DNA of 64,000 nucleotides from assembly GCA_029204225.1 (NCBI GenBank), contig CM055106.1:40998368-41062367 (forward strand), written 5' to 3'. Every line of letters begins with the position of its first letter. The stretch's first letter is position 1. Position numbers and translations under genes: made by a program. Shown one piece after another: positions 23,155 to 34,479 of the stretch. Source of the stretch: Diphasiastrum complanatum. Its lineage: Eukaryota > Streptophyta > Lycopodiopsida > Lycopodiales > Lycopodiaceae. The notes under the pieces were generated by a model. It saw nothing but the letters and a program-made list of their open reading frames with translations. It was not told the origin of the DNA and ran no database searches.

Positions 23155-23480
23155 GTAACTTTGGGACTTACCAGCCTCTTAAGTACTTTTGTAATCAGCA
23201 TGATCTTTGGGGTAGGAAAGTCTGACGTTGAATTGATGCAAGAATTTGATCATGAAATCTGTTATATAAGAGACAACTCTAATCAAGTTGCAGATGCTCT
23301 TAGTCGGATCAAGGAACCGAATGAATTATCTTTCACCCATATTTCTACAGATCTATATCTTTCGTTTAGAGGACGGCATGAAAGTGATTCTCATTTTGGT
23401 CATATTTGGAACATAGATTGGACCGGAAGAAATGAGGATTGGGACGAATTCACAGGGGACTCAACTAACAAAGAAAGATG
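23155..23480 (+). mobile_element. Ty3/gypsy RNase H-end fragment
   Basis: A frame contains ELMQEFDHEICYIRDNSNQV followed by ADALSR. This is the conserved RNase H to integrase border of gypsy elements (E.L..YD.EI.Y..G..N.VADALSR). It is an isolated broken fragment. It lies on the opposite strand to the chromovirus piece at 24.1-24.9 kb, so they are separate insertions or rearranged parts. Confidence 0.75.
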
Positions 23481-23600
23481 ATATAATTGTAGAATAGTTA
23501 CCATTTGAACTAGATTGTTATTTCTTAATGGAAAAGTTTGTGTACTAGAGGATGATAAGCTCAAACATAGAATTTTGTTTGAATGTCATGAAATGCCTTG

Positions 23601-24097
23601 TGTAGGATAAAGTCTATTCCAATGATCCTATTCTAAGCATGCCAATACAAGCAACCACAAAGGGAACAAATGGTGGACAAACCAACCCAACCAATCCTAG
23701 ATCAAACGGATCTAGCCCCCAAGCTATGGATCAATCTCAATGAGGAATGAGGAATCACTCAAGCAACATGTAGCTACCAATCACACAATCAAGCATGCAC
23801 TAGTGAGAGCCCAATAGGTATACTTATACCCTCCAAGGCCCATGCACCACTAGTAATGCATTGTGACACCTCACTGGACACCTCTGCAGCCTATCTGGGC
23901 CACGTCATCCAATTTTCCAATGACTCACTGATAGACCCATACAAATCCACCATCACGAGTTTAGGCCTACAACCATTAATTATGACCTTATACACATAAG
24001 GGCTCCAATTCCCTTATAGTCACAATCAACTTACCGGCTGTCGGTCTACTAATCCCTAGCATGGATACGCTACCCGAGACTAGTCGTGGGCATGACA
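23601..24097 (-). repeat. Probable 3' LTR of a chromovirus
   Basis: On the minus strand the purine run AAGGGAGGAAGAA (complement near 24099-24111) is followed by TGTCATGCCC at 24097. A candidate far end (complement of TGTAGG) is at 23601, giving about 497 bases with TG...CA ends. It directly follows chromodomain sequence, as a 3' LTR should. It resembles the LTR start at 29307. Confidence 0.55.
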
Positions 24098-24960
24098 TTC
24101 TTCCTCCCTTATTCAAGTTCTGTCCTCAAAACTTAAAACTAGGGAAGTTCCTCCTTAAGCTCCCTTCCTGCTCCCAGGAATCATCATCGTCTGTGCATCC
24201 CTTCCATCGAACCAGATGCTCGGTAACCATATGATTTCTCCATCGTTTAGTTCTTGTATCCAAGATCTTTTTGGGTTCAAGTCGAGACATACCCAATGAC
24301 TCATCCAACAGGTCCAATTGGTCTCTAGAACCAAGATGTTCACCTTTACGTAGACTCTTCATGAGTCGGCTTACGTGAAAAACCAGGTGCACTTGAGTTC
24401 CTTCCGTGAGGTCCAACTGGTAAGCTAAGAATCCGATCTTTTTCAAGATCTGATATGGTCCTCTATACCTAGGGGACAATTTATAATGCTTGTCGGTACG
24501 CATTACACTAGAATCCATCGGGATTCTCAAATATACCCAATCCTCCACCCGAAAGTCTCACGATGATCTTTTCATATTAACATAATGTCGGTCCCTATCT
24601 TGGGCACACTGGACATTCTCACATGCAATCTGTAGCATTTCCTGCATATCGTGTAGGAAATCCGCTACCTTTTCAAACTTGATCGTCCGAGTCCCTGCTG
24701 CAATGGGTGATCTAGGCTCAAAACCGTACATAAGCATAAATGGGCTATAACCGGTAGCCGAATGCTTACTACTATTATAGGCAAACTCGATCAATAGAAG
24801 ATACTTCTCCCAATCAAATTATTGTTGAGAAACATATGCTCATAGTATTTGTTCCATCGTCTGATTTGTTCTTTCCATCAGACCATCGGTCTCAGGATGA
24901 TTAGAAGAACCCAAGCTCAGAGTTGCCTCAAGTTTAGCAAAATTAGGGCCCTTTTTGGAC
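24098..24960 (-). mobile_element. Chromovirus (Ty3/gypsy) integrase end with chromodomain
   Basis: Minus-strand frames at 24558-24794 (EFAYNSSKHSATGYSPFML) and 24126-24548 encode the end of integrase. They contain LSPRYRGPYQILKKIG, VFHVSRLMKSL and a chromodomain-like tail (EPKKILDTR...LVRWKG, then SWE). Only this 3' portion of the element is present before the sequence changes at about 24.96 kb. The copy is broken. Confidence 0.85.
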
Positions 24961-25200
24961 TCAAAAAGGGCCTCTTCCTTGCCTAAACATGTTTGCTAAT
25001 TAGGATTAATTAACTCATTAAGTATCCTATGTGGCAGTTCACTCTGGGTTTATCATGGGTTAACTCACATTTCAATAGGCTCTACTTGAACCTAGTGTAA
25101 TATAGCAAGGACAGTAGATTTTAATGTAGCCTAAAATTTTAAATCCAATGTGAAGGCTTCAGTTTTTAAAGCCTTCAAATATCGGCTTTTTTCAACTCAA

Positions 25201-25825
25201 AATGAAAAAAAAGAGGGCCCAAAAACCCTTTGGGCCCCCATTTTGAAAAGCAAATTCAAAATTTTTTTTGAGGGAGGGGGCATGGGGGTACAAAGCCCCC
25301 CCCTTTGTCCTTTTCTCCTCCTCCTCGGGGCTTCAGGCACATCGCGGACCACCACCACCCCTTCGGGCCGCTGAGTTAGTTGGGCGCCCAGAGCCCCGGA
25401 GGCCACACATACCCCCTCCTGAGGGAGGGGGGTTTTGCGTGGGAGAGTGCACCCACCACGCGCCAAACCAAGCCAGTAGATGGACGTGAAAGGGGATGGA
25501 CGCAGAGGAGAAAAGGACGAGGGGGCTGTTGGTCCGCGAGAAAAGGACAATGAGGAGGAGAAAAGGACAAGGGGAGGTATGTGTGGCCTCCAGGGCTTTG
25601 GGCACCCAACTAACCTAGCGGCTCGGAGGGGTGGTGGTGGTCTGCGATGTGCCTGAAGCCGCGAGGAGGTGGAGAAAAGGACAAAGGGGGGACCGGGTAG
25701 GGTACAAGGGGGGATGGGGGGGGGTTGGCTTTGTACCCCCATGCCCCCTCCCTCAATTTTTTTTTTTGAATTTGCTTTTCAAAATGGGGGCCCAAAGGGT
25801 TATTGGGCCCTCCTTTTTTTTTAAA
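25201..25825. mobile_element. Fold-back (long inverted repeat) element, GC-rich
   Basis: The left arm (about 25201-25425) and right arm (about 25575-25825) are inverted copies at roughly 90% identity by eye, around a centre of about 150 bases. Paired landmarks are CCCTTTGGGCCCCCATTTTG (left) with CAAAATGGGGGCCCAAAGGG (right), and CTTCAGGCACATCGC with GCGATGTGCCTGAAG. The centre carries several copies of GAGAAAAGGACAA. Both ends are A/T runs next to GGGCCC. No transposase is encoded, and the Pro-rich frames inside are side effects of composition. It fits a non-autonomous fold-back or MITE-like DNA transposon. Target-site duplications could not be fixed. Confidence 0.8.
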
Positions 25826-25889
25826 ACATTTACTAATGTCGTTACGCCTTCTCAGTACCTTAGTTGAAAGATTCTCAAGGAACTGAAAA

Positions 25890-28800
25890 TTCTAAGGAGG
25901 GAAGAAGAGTGGACATCAGATGGTATTAAGTGAAATCGAAAAATGTATTTCATAGTTAGGATTTTAAATAAATCTCAGTAAATAATTGCTTAATACTGGT
26001 TATTAATTTCCTAGATAGAATTCATTTAGTCACAATTCATAGTTTATATCTTTGTAACCATTGAGTTATCTATAGTTTTGGGTGTCAATTGTAATTTTAG
26101 AAGTAGAGTCTGATACATGGATTACATTGGATCTGTTAGTTGACAGAAGCTTGTCCCTAGATTTGATGCATCAGTAGGGGATTTGAAGCTTATTCATTAA
26201 CCAGAAAAGATCAAGATGTAATATTGAACCATGTTAATTCTTCTGTCTAAATCATAGAATCAGGTGTGGATTTGTGGTATCCATCTAATAGGCATGCCAG
26301 TCATCCAAATAAAGGGATTCTCCAGTTTTGGGAACAAGGTATAATTTTTCTATATGGATTATAGGGCAGCTAGATGATCAATGGATCTCTAGTATATCAT
26401 ATAAGGCGGTTAAGGGCTTTTTGGAAAGAAAAGCTGATGGTATGGGACATCAGTAATTTTGAAAAGGGAATTTTAGGACTGTAAAAATCTGATGATCAAT
26501 GGTGTGTTTTAGTACCTAGTCGCGATGGTGGGAAAATTAAAACCGTTTGATCAAATGTGGGGTATTTTGGAAAAATTTGAGGTTTAATCTAGATCCCAAA
26601 GTGGTATCTCATTTTTTACAAAATCAGAGGCCCTCAAATCTATTTCTTGCTCTCTTAATTAATCCTTTCTTCTTAGTAATTTCTCGAATATAAGACATCA
26701 GACTGGTTCATATGATTTTTTCCAGTATGAAGTTATTCTTCTGAAAGACTGTTATGTCATATAAATTACTACTTGTGTGAATAGACTTGGAATTCAGATA
26801 AATTCTAAGGTGAAAGTGTTTCAATTTCTTAAACCTAGAATATCTCTTTGTGCATAAATGAATTTCGATGAAATGGTAGTTTCTATCACCTCGGGTTAAA
26901 AATATTTGAAGGAAAAGTTATGTTTGTAATAGAGTGAATCTTTTAGTGGATGCACTTATTACTGACTTTTCTTGGATTTAGATATTTTCATATATCATCT
27001 TTCCAGTTAACTTTTATTGAAATTATAATTTCTTTAAAAGGAGGGGTGAAGTGGTGGGATAAAATTCTATTTGGGAATCTATAGGTTGCATTGTTTTTGG
27101 GAAGAGAACCAATTGTGGTATAGAAATGGTCTGAAAGGAATTTTGGATAGATTCAGAGTAAGATACCTAATTGGAACTTTTCGAATAAGAGAAATTCTCT
27201 AGGGATTGTGGTGGACAATCTGGAACTAGAACAGGTTTGATATTTGAATCATTATCTATAAGTAGTACAGTAAAAGGTCAAAGGTTACTAGTTCCATTTT
27301 AATTTGGAATAGAAGTAAGTTTGATCAGAGTTCTACATTGGATCAACCTAATCTTAGTTTAGTACTAGGATCAGAGAGGGTTTGATTGAGTGAAGAAATT
27401 ATGTGATTAGAGGTAAGTTGGATTGGAAAACTATTGAGAGTGAATGTTATTCATCTCAGAGATTTTTCGGATATGTTATTTACTCATGAGAAATAGAAAA
27501 TCTTTTGTAGCTGAGTTACAAAATCTCAGTGAGATATGTGAGTAACATATGTGGGTTCTAGAGGAATCTGCCAAATAAGAATGTGTTTATTTACTGGGTC
27601 AGAGTGAGATTATTCACATATGTGCACAATTAATCTTGTATGAATCTACTATGTATTCCTAGTTACTAGGGTTATTTGGTGCACTTAACCTAGTCGGCAA
27701 ACATAGATATATGGTCAAGTATTGTTTTGACATATTCTTGTAGAGTTAACAAATTTTTGTGTGGAAGATTTATGGATTAACTTATAAATGATTTGGATAA
27801 GGATCTAAATGTGGTGTACTAGTATAATTGAATTTTTCACCTAGACATTTGAGATTTCTGAATCCAGAGTGCTCAATTGGATAACAAATCATAATGAATC
27901 CAAGAATAGTATCTGAATTGATATTCAGCAGGACTTTGGGTATCTAGATTTGATTCTAGATTGTAATCTAAAGTTTTTGTAGTTGAAAATGATTGTCATT
28001 TTAGTATGTGTTCAATCTTTAATTACCAGTGGTTATAGAACTTGAATCTTGCATTTTAGTTAAAGAATTCTGTTTGAAGAATATTCCTAAAATCCAGTAT
28101 TTTCTTAGTGGAAAGATTTTGGAATCATTCTTACTTTTCTTGAGTTATGTTGGACATATACTCCAATATCCTGTAAATGATTAAGTATGGTTTTGGATTT
28201 CAGAAAATTATGATTGACGAATCATATAAATCTAAATATTTATGATTGACGAATCATAAATAGATTTAGAGGATTCAAAGGAATGGTGATGATTCTTGAG
28301 TGTGATGATTAATTCTTGATCTATTATTTGAGTAAGAATTCAGATTAGTGTTTTTGAATCTCTCTACTTCAGTATTTTAATTGAGAACCTATGGATCTCA
28401 CAAACATTATCTTATTTATCTAGTGGATGCTATTCTACTACAACATGATATCAGTAACCATCTTTATCCACCAAAAACTTCAAATTTACTGTCTAGAACT
28501 AAATCTAGATATCCAAAGATCTGTTGAATTTTTCAAAAATTCAGTTGTCATTCTTGGAACTATTATGATTTGTTATCCAATTGAGAGCTTTGGGATACAA
28601 TCACTAATGAATTGAGTTTATTTCACAACTGAGAAATACTCATCCAAGAAATTCGTATATGTCTGCAGATGCTTGAGTACAATTTTTCGTTTGGTTGGAC
28701 CTCCAGTTATCATAGGAGACAGACAAGTCTATTAAGATGAATGAATGCTATTTTCTTGTATTTGGTGCTAGAAACATGAGCATTTAACTCAAAAGAGTAT

Positions 28801-29306
28801 CTGGGATACTCATAGTTGTGTTTTAATCATTCGATATCTTAATGATTCTCCTAGAGTTTCTAGTTGAATGAATTATCATATCTTAGAATTGGATTCTAAG
28901 GATAGTTTTACTTGGAAGCTTTTTATAAATTGTCTGCCAGAGTTTGTAGATAATTTTAGACTGTAAATATTATTTCTTTTCTTTAACTTTAGTCTCCTAA
29001 GTTAGGGAATATTTCACTCAATGGTTCATGTAAGTGTTTTACATGATGGTGATGTTACTAACTTGTGTTGAGTGTAACTTAGTTGAGAAATTTATTGCTT
29101 AGTGTACTTTTCAAACTTGAGTCGTACTCTAGAACAGAGGTTAACGATTGGAAATAGGTTTATCTCTGAGTACTTGTTTGATATGGAAGTTAGACTAAGA
29201 ATAATGATTTTCTCGGTTAATATTGAAAGTTAAAGGAACTGTTCTTGTAATTCTTTTCCTGTCTTGAGGAGCTTCTAACGATAGAAGCAATTTAAGGAGG
29301 GAAGAA
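25890..29306 (+). mobile_element. Heavily decayed chromovirus interior
   Basis: This stretch of about 3.4 kb has no long frames and is AT-rich. It ends at a purine run (AAGGAGGGAAGAA, 29294-29306) directly before an LTR start, as the inside of a plus-strand element should. A faint integrase signal (FRLVGPPVIIGDRQVY) is readable near 28670-28730. I infer a very old Ty3 chromovirus copy with a great many breaks. A different decayed sequence cannot be ruled out for the left half. Confidence 0.45.
28209..28268. repeat. Duplicated hairpin motif
   Basis: TATGATTGACGAATCATA occurs twice (about 28209 and 28239). Each copy can pair TATGATT with AATCATA around a GACG loop. The second copy is extended by the flanking inverted pair TAAATCTA and TAGATTTA, making a longer imperfect hairpin. 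Confidence 0.7.
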
Positions 29307-29821
29307 TGTTATGTCCATATTCGGTTAAGGGCCTGGAATAGTCCTAATATGGTAGACCGGCCCTCCAGTACTCGAGATTATTGGTCACGCCGTGATTTAA
29401 TTCCACGTCAAGGCCTGTTTGTGACTAATTACTTTGAGAGGACCCATACACTCTAATTGAGACATTTGGAGCATTGCATGTCTGTGTGAAGATATAGGTA
29501 GGAGGACTGCATGAAGAGATGTGATCTATTTATAGTTGATCCTGCATGGAGATTGCATGGTTACATGCACATGATTCTACTCTCTATATAAGGAGGTGGG
29601 GATTCTCCCGTCGACATATTGGGGTTAAGTTAACAGGTTCTCTCTTCTTCTCTTGCTTTACATGGCATGGCTTGGCGGCTAGACCTAAGTTTGATCTAGG
29701 ATTGGTTGGGCAGTTTGGCTCCACAGTCTCTCTTATTGTGTTCTCCTATCCTGATCTTAGGGGCAATCCTTTTGAGGGTCTTAACAGTAATATAGCAGCA
29801 GCTTGCTTTTTTCCGTGTACA
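29307..29821 (+). repeat. Chromovirus 3' LTR or solo-like LTR
   Basis: It starts TGTTATGTCC immediately after a polypurine run and contains CTATATAAGG near 29582-29591 as a TATA box. A plausible end is GTACA at 29821, giving about 515 bases, close to the 497 of the LTR at 23601-24097. The two also share short blocks (TAGTAGACCG/GGTAGACCGG and GTGACTAATT). The far end is approximate. Confidence 0.5.
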
Positions 29822-30424
29822 ACGTAGATGAATGCTTGTTGTGATTGAATGCACTTTCATTGTCGTTTGATCGCGCTTGTTTATTCACTTTGATCAGAAC
29901 ACAGACGTCTACGACTCCTCAATTTCTAATCAGACGATGGCTGTCTTTGACGCCTGAGGAACTCGCATTATCATATTGCTCTTCCATTTATTTCAGAACT
30001 ATATTTCACATTAAATCTGATTTCAGTAGTACCACATACAAACCATCTCTAATCTCTTCGGTATGAATTATTTTTTTAAGATCCTGTTGAGAAATAAGAA
30101 TACTTAAAGCTGTGATTACATTCATTAGAACGGGAGAGCTGTTCCGCAATATTCCTGCTCTCTTCTCCGTTCACATTCTTCTATCTCCCTTGCCCCATCA
30201 CGAAATGCGGAACTTCTAGACATACTAAGGAAGAGTGCACCACTGTGAATGTAAAATATATCGAAGGTCCTGCCGAGGAAGTACTCTTTATTTTTCAGAG
30301 TGATGCGAGTACTGCAGCATCAGCCCACCAGGATAGACCAAAGTTTGCGCCAAGAAGACACAATCCTCCTGAATTTGTTGGACCAGCGATGAAGTCACAA
30401 ACCACGACTTAACTACTGTCGCGC

Positions 30425-30553
30425 AACTGTTACAACTGTGGAGAGCCAGGACATTTTTCATCTGACTGTCCTTAGCCACGAAAGCCGATTGGTTATGTAC
30501 CTCTATGCTCGAACTGTAGGGAGCCTCGCCACAAGTATCCTGACTGCCCTCAG
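30425..30553 (+). mobile_element. Two zinc knuckles at the end of gag
   Basis: The first reads CYNCGEPGHFSSDC, a standard CX2CX4HX4C knuckle. The second reads CSNCREPRHKYPDC with the same spacing. A basic Ser/Lys-rich stretch follows (KRKNSSKKKSSSKSTNK). They belong to the Ty3 element on this strand. Confidence 0.85.
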
Positions 30554-31010
30554 TCACAGCCGCGACCTAAGTATCAGTATGTAGAAACACTAGCTTCAAC
30601 GAAGCGCAAAAACTCTTCGAAGAAGAAATCTTCTAGCAAGTCAACAAACAAATCTACAACCAAAGAAAATCTTAAAGATGACCCCGACTATGACCGTAAT
30701 GCTACAAAATTATTTGCAAAAGACATCTCAGCAGAAGCGAAAGAAATTATCAATACTGAACTATAGTCAGCTGCTGCAGGTGGTCACATTCGAGGAAGGG
30801 GACGATAAAATACCGAAGACCAAATTGTCTAATGCCGTTATTGACAAGCCAATCTCGAAATCAAAGACGCAGGACTATGATATAGTGACTGATATTGGAT
30901 CTCTTCGTCCAAACATCACTTTTGAGCAATTGTTAGCAGACAACACTTATTACCATAAGCAATTGAAAGGTCTTTCTATCCCTAAAAAGAGAAAAAGAGT
31001 TTCTTTTTTA

Positions 31011-32065
31011 GGTCAAGGGCGTTACAGTTTCTGTGACGGTTTCTCTGGTTATAATCAGGTTGGAGTGAGAAAGGAGGATCATTCAAAGACCACGTTTACT
31101 ACAATTTAGGGCACTTATGCCTATAACAAAATGCCTTTGGTCCTTGCAACGAACCAGAATGATGTTAATTTTGCTACCTTCCTAAGAACTTTTCTTGAAA
31201 TTTGCATTGATGATTTCTGCGTTTATAGTGATATAAAAACAAGTCTATAGAAGCTGAAACTTATATTGCAATGGTGTCAAGATATTTGTTTATCGCTTCA
31301 CCCTAAAAAATATTTTTTCGGTATGAGAAAAGGAATTTTACTTGGACACAGAATATCAAACATAGGAATAGAGGTCGATTAAGATAAAGTTGAGCTTATA
31401 AAATGATAGAAAACTCCAAAGTCAAGTTACATGGTTCTAAGTTGAGGGAATCTCACATGAATCATGTGAGTTTCCTCCTGATACCAATAAATCTACATAA
31501 ACTAAGAGCTTTCTTAGGACATGTCGGCTATTATCGAAGATTTATCCAAAATCATATCTCTATTGCTGCTCCTCTTACACATCTACTTAAGAAACAAGTG
31601 GAATACTTGTGGACGAATGAATAGCAGAAAGCGTTCGAAGAACTTAAACATAGGTTGATTAATCCTCCTATACTGAGACCACCCAACTGGGCTATTCTAT
31701 TTCATAGTTATGTCGATGTTTCTGCATTTTCTATTGTGGCGTCTGTTTGAGCCAAAAGGACGATCAGAAGAAAGACCATCCCGTATACTATGCAAGTCGA
31801 CAGCTCAGTGCCTCGGAGAAGAATTATTTGGCTATAGAAAGGGAAGCACTTGAAATGATTTTTACTGTTAAGAAATTTTGACATTATTTGCTGGGATATG
31901 TTTTCATTTTTCATGTTGATCACTATGCTCTAAAGTATCTCGTGAATAAACCAGATTTATCAAGACGAATTGCTCGATGGGTTCTACTTTTGCAGGAATT
32001 CACTTATCAAGTAGAACTTTGCCAAGGAAAATATCATATGAATGATGATTATTTATCGCAACTCA
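31011..32065 (+). mobile_element. RT and RNase H parts of the plus-strand Ty3 element
   Basis: RT landmarks are FCDGFSGYNQV, ICIDDFCVYSD (the catalytic-loop region), RAFLGHVGYYRRFI and APLTHLLKK. RNase H landmarks are HPVYYASRQLS, EKNYLAIEREAL and DHYALKYL. The order and spacing fit gypsy pol. The region is broken in several places. Confidence 0.85.
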
Positions 32066-32289
32066 GCATAGGAAAAGTTGAAAAATCAATTAATGATGAT
32101 TTTTCAGACGAAAATTTATTCAAAATCTCATCTACGAATTCGTTATATTCTGATATCATTACTTATCTTAAGGATCAGATATATCCGAATGGATATGATT
32201 TGGAGAAAAAGACAGTTTTTTAATATAAGATATCACCTTATACTATTATTAACAATGTCCTGTACAAGCTTGGTGCTGATCATCAACTA

Positions 32290-33253
32290 AGAAGATGTCT
32301 CAAAACTAAAGATATTAGAAGGGTTGTACAAGCCTCACATTCAGGAGATGTCGGCGGACACTTTGCTTTAAAGAATACTGTCAATAAAATTTTGACTGCC
32401 AAGTATTGGTGGCCAACTATGTTCAAGAATGTATCGAATTATATACGTTCGTGTGATCCATGCTAGAGATATGGAAAGCCAACAAAAGCAATGAAATGGC
32501 TGTTGACACCAATCCTACCTCTTGCGCCATTTGAGAAGTGGGAGATTGACTTTGTTGGCCCAATCAAACCCTGACTCGACATACTAAGTGTCGTTATATT
32601 CTTGTTGCAACGGATTATGCTACAAAGAACGTTGAAGCAGAAGCGATGAAACGAAACGATGCGAAAACTGTCGTAGCGTTCTTATTCAAATCTATAATAA
32701 CAAGATATGGTTGTCCTCTTGAACTAGTAAGTGACCGTGGTACACATTTTTTTAAATGACACAATACGACTGCTGACAACGTATTTTCTGATTAAACACA
32801 GAAAGACAACCCTATAATCCAAAATGACATACTATGTAAGATCCTGAATAAAATTACTACTGCACATGTGACTGGTACCTTCAGTTCTATGGGCTTATCG
32901 AAATTCAGAAAAGATCACTACGAAGTATGCATCCTATTTTACCTATTGAATTTGAAGTAACTTTTCGTATTCAAGCTCAACGAACAGATGCAGAATGTAA
33001 TAACGAAAGGTTGACGACTATTGAAGAACTATCTGAAGCTCGTGCAAATTCACAAAATTTAACGAAGGAAATCCAGGAACAACGAAAGAAAAAGTATGAT
33101 AGTCGTATTAGGAAAAATGGTCTTAAAACTGATGACTTTGTGATAATTTATGATAGTCGACATCAAAAGTTCCTTGAAAAATTTCATATGAGATGGCTCG
33201 GACCTTATAAAGTTATACAGGTGTTTGAGAATGGTTCTGTTCAACTCCAATAA
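32290..33253 (+). mobile_element. Integrase part of the plus-strand Ty3 element
   Basis: Landmarks are SGDVGGHFALKN and YWWPTMFKN (zinc-binding region), EKWEIDFVGPI and LVSDRGTHFF (DDE core), and a C-terminal part with KKYDSRIRKNG and RWLGPYKVIQVFENGSVQL. The last matches the GPYKI.....VYELE module of gypsy integrases. It is decayed, and no chromodomain is present. Confidence 0.85.
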
Positions 33254-33429
33254 CTTGAAGACAAACTATTACCGACACGAATTAATGGGTCCAAACTCAA
33301 GAAATATTATCATTGACCAAAAATTTTCTTTTTCTCTTTTCACACACTTTTCTAGGATCTTTTTGAAATTTTTTGCGACTTTTCTCCTACCTTTTCTAGA
33401 ATTGTTCGTGAATTTTCTACCACTTTCTA

Positions 33430-33665
33430 GCATTCTCTTTCTAGCATTTTTCTAGAATTTTTCTCCAACTTTTCGAGAATTTTTTTAGTATCTTTTTCCA
33501 ATTTTTTGAAAATTTTTTCTAGTTGTTTTTTCCAACTTCTCAAGAATTTTTCTAACATCTTTCTCCAATTTTTTGAAAAATTTTCTAGTATATCTATCTC
33601 CAATTTTTTCGAAAATTTTTCTAGTATATTTCTCCTAGTTCTCAAGAAGTTTTCTACTATATTTT
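33430..33665. repeat. 33-bp degenerate minisatellite
   Basis: About seven imperfect units of around 33 bases follow each other, of the type CTAGTATCTTTCTCCAATTT plus TTTGAAAATTTTT. Because the period is a multiple of three, the minus strand stays open and would encode a Lys/Glu/Leu-rich peptide (ILEKFSKKLE-like repeats), which is most likely chance. Related TTTTCGAGAATTTT-type sequence continues less regularly to about 34.08 kb. It lies just after the integrase of the Ty3 element. Confidence 0.75.
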
Positions 33666-33898
33666 TATTTCCGAGAATATTTTAAAAAATTTTCTAACAT
33701 TTTACTAAAAATCTTTTTCAAGAATTTTTTGCCTGTTTTTTTCCATCACCATTTCTAAAATCTTTTCGAGAATTTTTCAAGACTTTTTGAAATCTTTTCG
33801 AGAACCTTTCGAGACTTCTTCCAAAATCTTTCAAGAAATTTTCGAAAATCCAGATTCATTCTAGAATTTTAGAGATTCTTATGGAAGCTTTTCGAGAA

Positions 33899-33985
33899 TC
33901 TTTTGAGAATTTTTTGAGACACCCAATTTCTAAAAAACTTTTGAGAATTTTTTGAGACACCCAATTTCTAAAAAACTTTTTCAAG
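33899..33985. repeat. Short direct duplication, unit about 38 bp
   Basis: The block TTTTGAGACACCCAATTTCT with flanking CTTTTGAGAATT and AAAAAAC occurs twice in a row. It sits in the T-rich decayed repeat tract downstream of the minisatellite. Confidence 0.75.
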
Positions 33986-34479
33986 GATTATTTTTGTAGA
34001 TTCTGTTCTAGCATGTTTGCGAGAATTTTTTAGAATCTGTCTAGCATCTTTTCGAGAATCATTCGAATATCTTTCTACGGACTTTTTGTATCCATCTGTT
34101 TAAGATGATGGACACATTAAATTTACTCCCACGTGTTTACGCTTATACATAGAAATGGATTTATTTATTTTATTTTATTTTATTATTTTCATCTTATAAA
34201 TGGTCTTACCATCATTAAGACTGATCTGTCAAATCATATTTTGAAACTATGAGCCATGCATGCCCTTAATAACGGAAATGACAAATGTCATGTCATCATG
34301 ACACGTCATCATCCCCTCCACATCGCCACTGCATATCATAGTCATTTTCTATTTTCCTCCTCACACTTTCTTCTTGCGTTTTTTATGTTTTTTTAAGTTA
34401 CTTATGATCACTATCTTTGCGTTCAAGCATTCTATTACAACCTGTTGCGATCTGCGGAGCTTCCGTCAATTATTTGAGA

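Noticed and set aside
25197-25742. Pro-rich 181-codon frame and similar frames on both strands
   Set aside because: They lie in the arms of the fold-back element and reflect its C/G-rich composition. The mirrored frames in both arms support this.
33427-33645. Lys/Glu-rich coiled-coil-like frame on the minus strand
   Set aside because: It is generated by the 33-base minisatellite, whose period is a multiple of three.
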